Numbered from the stretch's first letter, positions 1 to 7,143 are shown. The stretch is DNA of 16,680 bases from a bacterium (GCA_027062325.1 JAMOTN010000075.1:1-16680), one strand, 5' to 3'. Made by a program: numbers and translations. Notes: generated by a model not told the origin, from the sequence alone.

Positions 1-552
1 GAAGATGATGAACTTGTTGGTATGCTTTCAGAAAATAGCAAGCTTGATAAGAGAATATACATAATTACTCATTTCATGCATCCAAGAGAACTTACAGATG
101 TTGCGAGAAAAGCCATAGATAAAGTTTTAAAGGCTGGAATTATAATGGCAAATCAAACTCCACTTATTGCAGGGATAAATGACAATCCAGAGACGCTACG
201 AGATTTACTTAATGAGCTTGCGTTTGCAGGAGTTCCGCCTTATTACATCTTCCAATGTCGTCCAACTGTCGGTAACAAGACTTACTCTGTGCCGGTGGAA
301 CGTGCTTATAGAATAATAGAACAGGCTAAGAGTCAGGTGACAGGGTTAGCAAAGAGAGCTAAATATGCTATGTCTCATGCTACTGGAAAGATTGAGATAA
401 TTGGTTTAGATGATGAGTATATATACTTTAAGTATCACAGGGCAGCTCATGATGAGGATAGTGGTAAGTTTGTTATTGCCAAAAGGAATCCAGAAGGGTA
501 TTGGTTTGATGATTTTGAGGTTGTAAAAGAAATTAAGTTGGTGGATTTGTAA
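1..552 (+). CDS. KamA-family radical SAM aminomutase (5'-truncated)
   Basis: The frame is open from the first base, so the N-terminus, including the radical SAM cysteine motif and substrate barrel, lies outside the window; 183 C-terminal residues are present. They match the end of the lysine 2,3-aminomutase (KamA) family: a GI..NQTPL strand, GINDN, PYYIFQC, and a GK just after YAMSHAT. The Lys encoded at 388-390 is the likely PLP-binding lysine by alignment with the family. Such enzymes use SAM, a 4Fe-4S cluster and PLP to move an amino group between neighbouring carbons. The position that is Asp in true lysine aminomutase (after FQC) is Arg here (259-261), so the substrate is probably not lysine and I give no symbol. 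The gene ends just before a terminator and is a separate transcription unit from what follows. The family is confident; the substrate is unknown. Confidence 0.85.
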   Translation, partial: EDDELVGMLSENSKLDKRIYIITHFMHPRELTDVARKAIDKVLKAGIIMANQTPLIAGINDNPETLRDLLNELAFAGVPPYYIFQCRPTVGNKTYSVPVERAYRIIEQAKSQVTGLAKRAKYAMSHATGKIEIIGLDDEYIYFKYHRAAHDEDSGKFVIAKRNPEGYWFDDFEVVKEIKLVDL

Positions 553-587
553 TATAGTTTCGTCGTTGAGGTTTTCTTAATGTTGCT

Positions 588-618
588 GGGGGGCTTTGGT
601 GGCCCCCTTTTGTTTTAT
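588..618 (+). terminator. Intrinsic terminator after the KamA-family gene
   Basis: A GGGGGC / GCCCCC stem (589-594 with 602-607) encloses a 7-base loop, TTTGGTG, and is followed directly by the T-rich run TTTTGTTTTAT. This is the classic form of a factor-independent terminator. It sits 36 bases after the stop codon and upstream of the rpmF promoter, so it separates the two units. Confidence 0.9.
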
Positions 619-619
619 C

Positions 620-649
620 TTGAGAAAAAGAAAATGGTTGCTGTATAAT
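620..649 (+). promoter_or_regulatory. Sigma-70-type promoter for rpmF-plsX
   Basis: A -35 box TTGAGA (620-625) and a perfect -10 box TATAAT (644-649) are separated by 18 bases. Transcription would start near 656, leaving a leader of roughly 78 bases before rpmF. The promoter lies immediately downstream of the terminator at 588-618. The call rests on consensus match and position only. Confidence 0.7.
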
Positions 650-733
650 ACAATTATCAAAGTTTATTTGAGTAGCTAATATGTGGAATAATGTGTAATT
701 AATCTCTAAGGGTTATAAAAGGAGGGATTTGCC

Positions 734-943
734 ATGGCAGTGCCAAAAAGGCATAAGTCAACAGCTCGTCGTAGAATGAGAGAGGCTATGTGGAGAAGAA
801 GACTTAGAATTCCTAATTTGGTAAAGTGTTCAAATCCTGCATGTGGCCAGCTCATAAGGGCACATCGTGTATGTCCTTACTGTGGGTGGTACAAGGGTAA
901 GCAGGTTTTAGAAGCAGAGGCTAAGGGAGAAGTCAACGTATAA
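734..943 (+). CDS. rpmF: 50S ribosomal protein L32
   Basis: A 69-residue basic protein that begins MAVPKRHKS, the near-universal start of bacterial L32, followed by an Arg-rich segment. Four cysteines (C32, C37, C47, C50) form a zinc-ribbon-like set, so this is the zinc-binding rather than the cysteine-free form. The first pair is spaced CxxxxC, two residues wider than the usual CxxC; the second is a normal CxxC. It is a structural protein of the large ribosomal subunit. A strong GGAGGG binding site (721-726) precedes the ATG. The gene stands 28 bases ahead of plsX, the widely conserved rpmF-plsX pairing that links ribosome and membrane-lipid synthesis. Confidence 0.96.
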   Translation: MAVPKRHKSTARRRMREAMWRRRLRIPNLVKCSNPACGQLIRAHRVCPYCGWYKGKQVLEAEAKGEVNV

Positions 944-971
944 GCTCACGTTTTGTAAGTGAGGTAATGCG

Positions 972-1970
972 ATGGGAAATAGTGAGGTTACAGCTGTAGT
1001 TGATGCTATGGGAGGAGACAGAGCACCTGAAGAGATTGTGAAGGGTGCTCTGCTTTTTTTAAAAAGAAATAAAGGACTAAAAGGGTCTGTAAGGGTTGTA
1101 TTAGTTGGGGATAGAGAAAAGATTGAGTCTATATGTGGTGATTGTGCAGGAATTGAAATAATTCATACTGATAAATGGTTGGGGATGCATGAAAAATGGA
1201 ATAGGCGTGATAGAGAGAATTCTTTAGCAGTCTCGATGGATATTGTGAAGCAGCGGGAGAATGCTTTTTTAATTTCTGCAGGTAATACAGGAGCTGTTAC
1301 CGAAGGTTCATTTTTTACTTACAGAATGATTGAGGGGGTTAAAAGGCCTGCAATACCTACTATAATTCCAAGGTTTTACAAGAAAGAAGAGCCATTTGTG
1401 TTGTTAGATGCTGGAGCAAATGCTGATTGCAAACCAGAGTTTTTAAAGCAATTTGCAATAATGGGGGCTGCTTATTATACTGCTTTGTTTGGTAAAGCAC
1501 GTCCTAAAGTAGCGTTATTAAATATTGGTGAAGAGAATATAAAGGGAAATGCACTTGTGAAGGAAACGGATAAATTGATGAAGGATCACTCCAGTGATTT
1601 GTATGAGTATGTTGGATACATAGAGGGGCATACGATGTTTTCTGAAGATGTTGATGTTGTTGTAGCAGATGGATTTGTAGGAAATATCGTTTTGAAGAGT
1701 TTGGAGGGATTAGCTAAAGAGTTGTTGGGACTTATTAAGGATTCTGTATTTATGAAGTTAGGAGTATTTTTAAGTGGGTTGTATAAAAAGCTAAAATATG
1801 CAGATTATCGTGAATGGGGAGGAGCTCCACTGTTAGGAGTGAAAAGACTTGTGATTATTGCTCATGGGAGTTCGGATGCCAAGGCTATAGCTAATGGTAT
1901 TGATGTTGGTGTAAGGCTCACAGAGAGAGGGCTTATAGGTAGGATAAAAAGTATGATAGCAGAGGATTGA
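972..1970 (+). CDS. plsX: Phosphate acyltransferase PlsX
   Basis: PlsX makes acyl-phosphate from acyl-ACP and inorganic phosphate; PlsY then uses it to acylate glycerol-3-phosphate in phospholipid synthesis. The 332-residue length is normal. Family motifs appear in order: DAMGGD.AP near the N-terminus, SAGNTGA, RPAIPTIIP, LLDAGAN.DC, LLNIGEE..KGN, YVGYIEG and ADGFVGNIVLKS.EG. The ATG at 972 is preceded by a modest GTGAGGT ribosome site. The gene lies between rpmF and fabH and is probably transcribed from the 620-649 promoter. A second promoter follows in the plsX-fabH gap, so the downstream genes may also be expressed independently. PlsX is a peripheral membrane enzyme in characterised species. 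Confidence 0.97.
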   Translation: MGNSEVTAVVDAMGGDRAPEEIVKGALLFLKRNKGLKGSVRVVLVGDREKIESICGDCAGIEIIHTDKWLGMHEKWNRRDRENSLAVSMDIVKQRENAFLISAGNTGAVTEGSFFTYRMIEGVKRPAIPTIIPRFYKKEEPFVLLDAGANADCKPEFLKQFAIMGAAYYTALFGKARPKVALLNIGEENIKGNALVKETDKLMKDHSSDLYEYVGYIEGHTMFSEDVDVVVADGFVGNIVLKSLEGLAKELLGLIKDSVFMKLGVFLSGLYKKLKYADYREWGGAPLLGVKRLVIIAHGSSDAKAIANGIDVGVRLTERGLIGRIKSMIAED

Positions 1971-2007
1971 TAATGTGGTGAATCAGCGTTGAAAATTTTC
2001 TCTGACG

Positions 2008-2035
2008 TTGTCAAGATTTAAATTTTTAATATACT
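2008..2035 (+). promoter_or_regulatory. Candidate internal promoter upstream of fabH
   Basis: TTGTCA (2008-2013) and TATACT (2030-2035) are separated by 16 bases; each matches the sigma-70 consensus at 5 of 6 positions. Transcription would start near 2042, about 54 bases before the fabH start chosen here. It overlaps a weak imperfect hairpin (1984-1991 with 2003-2010, containing wobble pairs). I saw no convincing FapR-type operator. The 95-base plsX-fabH gap is unusually long for this tightly packed block, which supports a regulatory role. Confidence 0.5.
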
Positions 2036-2095
2036 CATTGTAAGAAGTGTGCATTTAGATGTTAAATGAGTTATAGGTGTGAGGAGGCGAATGAT

Positions 2096-3088
2096 ATGTT
2101 TATTCCCATGAAGATTGCAGGATTAGGAATGGCTTTAGGGGATAAGGTTATAGACAATGACTGGTTTGTAAAAGAATTGGGACTGGATACATCAGATGAA
2201 TGGATAACTGAGAGGACTGGAATTAAAAAGAGGTACTTTCTTTCTGATCCAGATAAGGCTTTATCTTACATTGGTGCGAAGTCTGCACGGCAAGCTTTGG
2301 AAATGGCGGGGGTGAAGCCTGAGGATGTTGATTTAGTAATATGTGCTACTTTCACTCCCGATTATCAAATGCCTGCGACAGCGTGTTTGATAAAAGAAGA
2401 AATAGGTGCTAAAAATGCTGGAGCTTACGATATGCAGATTGCATGTAGTGGTTTTGTTTATGCGCTTATTAATGCTGCTTCTATGGTTGCGAGCGGTATG
2501 TTCAAGAACGTCTTGATAGTAGCCGGAGATGTGATTTCACGTTTTTTGGATTTTGAAGATAGAGGAACCTGTATCCTCTTTGGAGATGGAGCAGGAGCTG
2601 CTCTTATTACACAAGCTGAGAATGGAGAAGGAATATTTGCTGTTGAGGTTGGAGCAGATGGGAGTGCACCTGAGAAACTTTTGATTCCTGCAGGTGGAAG
2701 TGCGCGTCCTGCAAGTGAGGAAACGGTTAAGAATAAGGAGCACTATCTGCGTATGAATGGGCGTGAAATTTTCAGGTTTTCTGTGAATGTTGTTCCTCAA
2801 ACTATGAAATTACTCCTTGAAAAAAGTGGACTTTCTAAAGAGGAGGTTGATCTTTGGATTCTTCATCAGGCAAATATTAGAATAATAGAAGCTGCTGCAA
2901 AGCGCATGGGAGTTCCAATGAGTAAGATGTACAACACTATAGCTGAATATGGGAATATTAGTGCTGGAACTATTCCTATTACGATGTATGAGGCTTACAA
3001 AAACAATGTCTTAAAAAGAGGATCCATTCTTGGTCTTATAGGGTTTGGTGGAGGGTTAAGTTGGGGTGGTTTGATATTGAGATTTTAA
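2096..3088 (+). CDS. fabH: 3-oxoacyl-ACP synthase III (FabH)
   Basis: FabH starts fatty acid synthesis by condensing an acyl-CoA primer with malonyl-ACP. The Cys-His-Asn triad is visible: C117 in IACSGF, H257 in ILHQAN and N287 in YGNISAGT. GDGAGA and the C-terminal GFGGGLSWG are also typical. An in-frame ATG exists at 2066, but the strong GAGGAGG at 2081-2087 lies after it and exactly 8 bases before the ATG at 2096. I therefore start there (MFIPMKIAG), giving 330 residues, normal for FabH. The active-site block is ACSGF rather than the common ACAGF, a conservative change. It is the first gene after the internal promoter and precedes the dehydrogenase/EtfA pair. Confidence 0.95.
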   Translation: MFIPMKIAGLGMALGDKVIDNDWFVKELGLDTSDEWITERTGIKKRYFLSDPDKALSYIGAKSARQALEMAGVKPEDVDLVICATFTPDYQMPATACLIKEEIGAKNAGAYDMQIACSGFVYALINAASMVASGMFKNVLIVAGDVISRFLDFEDRGTCILFGDGAGAALITQAENGEGIFAVEVGADGSAPEKLLIPAGGSARPASEETVKNKEHYLRMNGREIFRFSVNVVPQTMKLLLEKSGLSKEEVDLWILHQANIRIIEAAAKRMGVPMSKMYNTIAEYGNISAGTIPITMYEAYKNNVLKRGSILGLIGFGGGLSWGGLILRF

Positions 3089-3138
3089 TTCTACAAATCG
3101 CAGTGAATTTTATGAAAAAAATGCAAGGGGTGCTGTGA

Positions 3139-4260
3139 ATGAGTGTTTTGAAGTTTGTAAAGCGTCATATCAGGAACATGACGAATCAATTGGAGTGGGC
3201 AAGTGAAGAGGCGGATAGGACAGGAAACTATCCGGCGGAGGTTTTTGATCTTTTAAAAAAGAGTGGAATGTTTGCACTTCTCGCTCCCGAAAAAAGTGCT
3301 GGTGCTGGTTTGAGTTTTTCTGAATGGGTAGAAGTAGTTCGTGATGTTTCTTACTATTGCCCTTCAGCTGGAGCAATGGTTGCAGCTTTTAATGGGTTGG
3401 TTTTATTTCCCCTTGTTAGATTTGGTATGGGGAAGTTTGATGATTTGGTAAAGAGGATAGCCTCTGGTGAGATAACGGGGGCATTTTCAATAACCGAAAG
3501 AGATGCTGGTAGTGATGTAAGTTCTATAAAGACTGCCTTAATTGATGATCAGAAGGGATGGCGGATAAAAGGCTACAAGGTATTTGTATCGGGAGGTAGT
3601 ATAGCTGATTTCATAATAGCTTTTGCTAAGCACACGCGAAATGGAGAACTTACAAATAGAATAAGTGCGGTTGTTGTGCCGCGAGAAGCTTTCAAAGTTG
3701 TGCGTGATGAGGAAAAGATGGGTCTGAAGGGAACCTATACTTCAGAGGTTATCATAGATGGTTGGATTTCCAAGGATAATATCCTATTCAGGCCTCAGCT
3801 TGGATTCAAAGTGATAGCTGACACTTTGGATGTTGGAAGAGTTGGAATTGCAGCACAAGCAGTTGGTATAGCACAAAGAGCTTTGGATGAGGCGAAACGT
3901 TATATGAATGAAAGGACTCAATTTAATCAGAAATTACGTGAATTTCAGGGATTGCAGTGGTACATAGCAGATATGGCTACTGAGCTTGAGGCTGCATGGC
4001 AGTTAACCTTGAAGGCTGCTGCAGAACTTGCAAAGCCGGGAGGCCGTCCGACACGTTACGCTTCCATGGCAAAGTATAAGGCTGCAGAGGTTGCAAATTT
4101 TGTGGTAGATAAGGCGTTGCAAATATTTGGTGGTTACGGTTATGTTAAAGGAGCTGTAGTAGAAAGGTTATACAGAGATGTTAGAGTGTTGCGTATCTAT
4201 GAGGGGACTAGTGAGATTCAGAAGTTGGTTGTATTTCAGGAGGAGATGAAAGGAATATGA
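3139..4260 (+). CDS. Acyl-CoA dehydrogenase-family flavoprotein
   Basis: A 373-residue protein with the full acyl-CoA dehydrogenase fold. It has a helical N-terminal domain, the FAD signature SITERDAGSD (about 117-126), a middle beta domain, RVGIAAQAVGIAQ (about 234-246), QIFGGYGY (328-334) and C-terminal YEGTSEIQ. E355 in YEGT matches the catalytic base of short/medium-chain enzymes such as butyryl-CoA dehydrogenase, so it should be active. These FAD enzymes interconvert acyl and 2-enoyl thioesters and exchange electrons with ETF. AAGGGG (3125-3130) sits 8 bases before the ATG. It overlaps the EtfA-like gene by 4 bases (ATGA), so the two are co-translated. Its position between fabH and fabD, with no thiolase, hydratase or other beta-oxidation gene nearby, suggests a role in fatty acid synthesis. 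That role is inference; the family is certain. Confidence 0.93.
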   Translation: MSVLKFVKRHIRNMTNQLEWASEEADRTGNYPAEVFDLLKKSGMFALLAPEKSAGAGLSFSEWVEVVRDVSYYCPSAGAMVAAFNGLVLFPLVRFGMGKFDDLVKRIASGEITGAFSITERDAGSDVSSIKTALIDDQKGWRIKGYKVFVSGGSIADFIIAFAKHTRNGELTNRISAVVVPREAFKVVRDEEKMGLKGTYTSEVIIDGWISKDNILFRPQLGFKVIADTLDVGRVGIAAQAVGIAQRALDEAKRYMNERTQFNQKLREFQGLQWYIADMATELEAAWQLTLKAAAELAKPGGRPTRYASMAKYKAAEVANFVVDKALQIFGGYGYVKGAVVERLYRDVRVLRIYEGTSEIQKLVVFQEEMKGI

Positions 4261-5135
4261 GTAGTGTGAAAAATGATTGGAAGATTGCCTGTTTTCCTGA
4301 TATAGGAGCAAGGACAGATGTAGTTAATTGGGCAAGAAGGCACTTTCCAAAGGCTCACATAGTTTCGTTTTGGTTGAGAAATCCTGTTGATGCTGATAGT
4401 GATGAGGTGTACAAGCTTGAGGTAAGTAATACCTCTCCGTTTGAATTTGGAAAGCTTTTAGCAGAGTTTACCAAAGCTGAAAATTATGACTTGTTTGTGT
4501 TTCCTGCAACTTATGAAGGAAAGGTGGCTGCAGGAGTTCTAGCAGCTGCATTGGGATTAGGAGCAGTGTCGGATGTTGAGTTTGTTAAAGAGGAGCTTTA
4601 TTACAAAAGTGTTGCAGATAATTTAGTTGGTATGAAGATTTTGTCAAGTAGAGCAGTGATTACGGTATCAGGATGGCTTGAGCTTGTTAAAGAGGCTTCT
4701 GGTGATTTCTCAACTAAGGTGCTTGAGGTTAAGGAAGATGTGTTGAATAGAGAATTTCAAAAGATAAAAGGAAAGGGAAGGCTGATAATAGGAATAGGTG
4801 GAGGAGTTTCGAAGAGTGCTATGCCCCTTGTTTTGCGTTTAGCAGAGTTGTTAGGGGCGGATATTGTGGGAACGCGAGTTGCTTTTGACAGAGGTTTAAT
4901 AGATAAATCTCGGTATGTAGGGCAAACTGGTATAAGTATAAACGGTGATATATACCTTGCACTTGGAATTTCTGGAGCTGCTCAGCATATGATAGGTGTT
5001 CCAAAGAGAATGAAGATTATTGCAGTAAATGTGGATGAGAAGGCTCCAATTGCTGCACTTAGTGACTACTTTGTTAAGGAGAGGGCAGAGGATTTTGTGA
5101 GAGCTATGGTGGATATGCTTGAGGGGAAAGCGTGA
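4257..5135 (+). CDS. Electron transfer flavoprotein alpha subunit-like protein
   Basis: The C-terminal part (about 174-290) is a canonical EtfA FAD domain: GRLIIGIGGG, GTRVAFDRG, VGQTG, DIYLALGISGAAQH and NVDEKAPI. The N-terminal domain (about 1-165) is more divergent but keeps FPATYEGKVAAG..AAALG, typical of EtfA domain I. At 292 residues it is somewhat shorter than most EtfA proteins, with the deficit in the N-terminal half. EtfA normally pairs with EtfB to carry electrons to or from acyl-CoA dehydrogenases; no etfB is present here. The start codon overlaps the stop of the preceding dehydrogenase, so the products are very likely partners. fabD follows after 13 bases. The family is clear; whether it works with a remote EtfB or without one cannot be told. 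Confidence 0.9.
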   Translation: MSSVKNDWKIACFPDIGARTDVVNWARRHFPKAHIVSFWLRNPVDADSDEVYKLEVSNTSPFEFGKLLAEFTKAENYDLFVFPATYEGKVAAGVLAAALGLGAVSDVEFVKEELYYKSVADNLVGMKILSSRAVITVSGWLELVKEASGDFSTKVLEVKEDVLNREFQKIKGKGRLIIGIGGGVSKSAMPLVLRLAELLGADIVGTRVAFDRGLIDKSRYVGQTGISINGDIYLALGISGAAQHMIGVPKRMKIIAVNVDEKAPIAALSDYFVKERAEDFVRAMVDMLEGKA

Positions 5136-5148
5136 GGAGGGATAGAGT

Positions 5149-6045
5149 ATGCTTTTCATGTTTCCAGGTCAAGGAAGTCAATATGTAGGAATGGGCAAGA
5201 ATTTATATGAAAACTTTGATGTGGCCAAGAAAATGATGGATAGCGCTAATGAAATTTTAGGGTTTGACATTGTAAAGCTCATGTTTGAAGGGCCTGAGGA
5301 AGAGTTGAAAAAGACTTTGAATACTCAGCCTGCAATATTTTTAGTGTCAGTAGTTGCTGATGCTGTATTGAAAGAGAAAGGCTATGAGCCGACCGTGGTT
5401 GCAGGTCACAGCGTAGGAGAGTATGCAGCTCTTTGTTCAGCGGGGGTTGTTAGTTTTGAAGATGGGTTGAGATTGGTTAGAAAGAGAGGAGAGTTTATGT
5501 ATGAAGTGAAAGGTGGAGCAATGCTTGCAGTAGTGGGACTTTCAAAGGATATGATAGAAGAGGCTTGTGCAGGTAAAGATGCGTGGATTTCTTTATTTAA
5601 CACTGATACTCAAATTGTATGTTCAGGTACAGAAGAGGCTATAGATCAGCTTTATGCTGAATTGAGTAATAAGGCCAAGGAGGCAGGAATTAGAAGGTGT
5701 AAGTTGGTTAAGTTGAAGGTAAGCGGACCTTTTCACTGTCCGCTTATGAAAAAGCCTGCTGAGAAGTTGGCTAGTGAAATTGAAAAAGTTGAGTTCAAAG
5801 AGCCTAAAGTTGATGTTGTGCCAAATGTTACTGCTAAACCAACCCGTGATGTTGATGTATTGAAGAAAGCGCTGATTGATCAGATGATAGAACCTGTTAG
5901 ATGGTGGGAGAGCGTTATGGTTATAAAGGAAAGTGGAGTGGATAAAGCCTTTGAGGTTGGGCCAGGAAAAGTTTTGAAGGGGATGGTAAGACGCCTGTTT
6001 AAAGAGGTTGTATCGTTCCCAGATGATGGAATAGACAAAGTTTAA
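5149..6045 (+). CDS. fabD: Malonyl-CoA:ACP transacylase (FabD)
   Basis: FabD transfers malonyl from CoA to ACP, supplying the extender unit used by FabH and FabF. The 298-residue protein opens with FPGQGSQYVGMG and has the nucleophile S88 in AGHSVGEY. R113 in RKRGEFM is the likely malonate-carboxylate-binding arginine, and the active-site histidine is H196 in GPFHCPLM. The C-terminal FEVGPGKVLKGM motif is also standard. A GAGGAGG site (5134-5140) overlaps the stop codon of the EtfA-like gene and lies 8 bases before the ATG, which fixes the start. fabG begins 13 bases after it. Nothing is unusual apart from the upstream flavoprotein neighbours. Confidence 0.96.
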   Translation: MLFMFPGQGSQYVGMGKNLYENFDVAKKMMDSANEILGFDIVKLMFEGPEEELKKTLNTQPAIFLVSVVADAVLKEKGYEPTVVAGHSVGEYAALCSAGVVSFEDGLRLVRKRGEFMYEVKGGAMLAVVGLSKDMIEEACAGKDAWISLFNTDTQIVCSGTEEAIDQLYAELSNKAKEAGIRRCKLVKLKVSGPFHCPLMKKPAEKLASEIEKVEFKEPKVDVVPNVTAKPTRDVDVLKKALIDQMIEPVRWWESVMVIKESGVDKAFEVGPGKVLKGMVRRLFKEVVSFPDDGIDKV

Positions 6046-6058
6046 TGGAGGGGTTATT

Positions 6059-6751
6059 ATGGACAAGTGGGTAGTTGTAACAGGAGCAGGTAGGGGAATT
6101 GGGCTTGCTATAGCTCGTGAACTTAAAAATGCAGGATACAAAGTTGCGGGATTTTCGCGCTCTACGGATCCTGCAGAAGGAGTATTTGATTACTACGATA
6201 AGCTTGATGTATCAGATTTTGAGGCTGTTAAGAATTTTGCTTCTAAGATAGAGGGTGAAGTTTGGGCAATTGTGAATAACGCAGGAATTACAAAAGATGC
6301 GTTGTTTGCTCGAATGACAGAAGAGGACTTCGACAAAGTTATAGCTGTTAATTTGAAAGGGGTTTTTAACGTCTGCAAGGCTTTTGAGGCAAAACTCAGG
6401 AAAAGTAAGGGAGTCATTGTTAACATAACTTCTATTTCTGGGCTATACGGTAATGTTGGACAGGCAAACTATGCTGCTAGTAAGTCAGCTTTGATAGGTT
6501 TTACCTACACGCTTGCTAAGGAATATGGCCGTTATGGGGTGAGAGCTGTAGCTGTTGCCCCAGGTTTGATTGAGACAGATATGAGTGCAAAGATTCCAGA
6601 GAAGATAAAGGAACAGATGAAGTCCATGATACCGCTTAAGCGCTTTGGAAAGGTAGAGGAAGTGGCCAAGTTGGTTAGATTTCTCATATCTGAGGATGCT
6701 TCTTACATAACAGGAACCTGCATAGAGGTTGCAGGAGGGTTCAGATTTTAG
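6059..6751 (+). CDS. fabG: 3-oxoacyl-ACP reductase (FabG)
   Basis: A short-chain dehydrogenase that reduces 3-ketoacyl-ACP to 3-hydroxyacyl-ACP with NAD(P)H. It shows the Rossmann glycine motif TGAGRGIG (8-15), NNAG (73-76), N98 in AVNLKG, the catalytic S125, and Y138 and K142 in YAASK, followed by APGLIETDM. At 230 residues it is about 15 shorter than typical FabG; the loss lies around residues 33-50, after the second beta strand, where cofactor preference is set. A GGAGGGG site (6047-6053) precedes the ATG. Its place between fabD and acpP is the usual fab order and supports FabG over another dehydrogenase of the same superfamily. Confidence 0.93.
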   Translation: MDKWVVVTGAGRGIGLAIARELKNAGYKVAGFSRSTDPAEGVFDYYDKLDVSDFEAVKNFASKIEGEVWAIVNNAGITKDALFARMTEEDFDKVIAVNLKGVFNVCKAFEAKLRKSKGVIVNITSISGLYGNVGQANYAASKSALIGFTYTLAKEYGRYGVRAVAVAPGLIETDMSAKIPEKIKEQMKSMIPLKRFGKVEEVAKLVRFLISEDASYITGTCIEVAGGFRF

Positions 6752-6807
6752 TTAATCTTATTGTGTCAGGTTTTATGCATCAACTTTTTAAAAGGGAGGG
6801 ATAGAAA

Positions 6808-7050
6808 ATGACTCGTGAAGAAGTGTTTTCAAAGGTAAAGGATTTGCTTGCTCAGTCAATAGGAGAGGATAAAGCAGATTCCATTACAGAGGATGCTCTC
6901 TTGATGGATGATCTTGGACTTGATTCTCTCGAAACTATGGATTTGATTATGAATCTTGAGAGTGAGTTTGGAATTTCCATTCCTGATGAGGATATTGAGA
7001 AAATTAAAACTGTGGGAGATGTTGTGAACTACATAATGGAGAAAATATAA
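6808..7050 (+). CDS. acpP: Acyl carrier protein
   Basis: An 80-residue acidic, all-helical carrier protein. S40 in the GLDSLETMDLIM motif is the attachment site for 4'-phosphopantetheine, which holds the growing acyl chain during fatty acid synthesis. The downstream ESEFGI.IPDEDIEKI..VGDV pattern is the standard helix III/IV region. A strong AAGGGAGGG site (6791-6799) precedes the ATG, fitting a protein made in high amounts. It is flanked by fabG and fabF as in many bacteria. A stable hairpin 20 bases after its stop (7071-7102) probably raises acpP output relative to the genes below. Confidence 0.97.
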   Translation: MTREEVFSKVKDLLAQSIGEDKADSITEDALLMDDLGLDSLETMDLIMNLESEFGISIPDEDIEKIKTVGDVVNYIMEKI

Positions 7051-7070
7051 GTGTTGTTTAATTAAAAACG

Positions 7071-7109
7071 CGGGCAGGTGCTTCTTGTGAAGTGCCTGCT
7101 CGTTTGTTG
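7071..7109 (+). terminator. Strong hairpin between acpP and fabF (probable partial terminator)
   Basis: Bases 7071-7084 pair with 7089-7102 in an uninterrupted 14-bp stem (three G-T wobbles) with a 4-base loop, TTGT. A-rich sequence precedes it, and a short T-rich run (TTTGTTG) follows. It resembles an intrinsic terminator with a weak U-tract. Because fabF and rnc follow in the same direction, it is best read as a leaky terminator or an RNA-stabilising 3' end for the acpP message. A TATACT at 7112-7117 could be a -10 box, but I see no well-spaced -35. Confidence 0.7.
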
Positions 7110-7143
7110 ATTATACTCAATAAATGATTGAGGGGTGGTTGAG

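Noticed and set aside
1984-2040. Possible FapR-type operator before fabH
   Set aside because: The imperfect inverted sequences here do not match the operator pattern I know, and no fapR gene is visible.
3139-5135. Beta-oxidation cluster
   Set aside because: No thiolase, enoyl-CoA hydratase, hydroxyacyl-CoA dehydrogenase or acyl-CoA ligase is nearby; the genes are embedded between fabH and fabD.
5623-6141. A 172-residue open frame on the minus strand opposite fabD and the start of fabG
   Set aside because: It lies wholly opposite genes with intact catalytic motifs, is rich in Ser/Pro/Leu as expected of a shadow frame, and has no recognisable domain.
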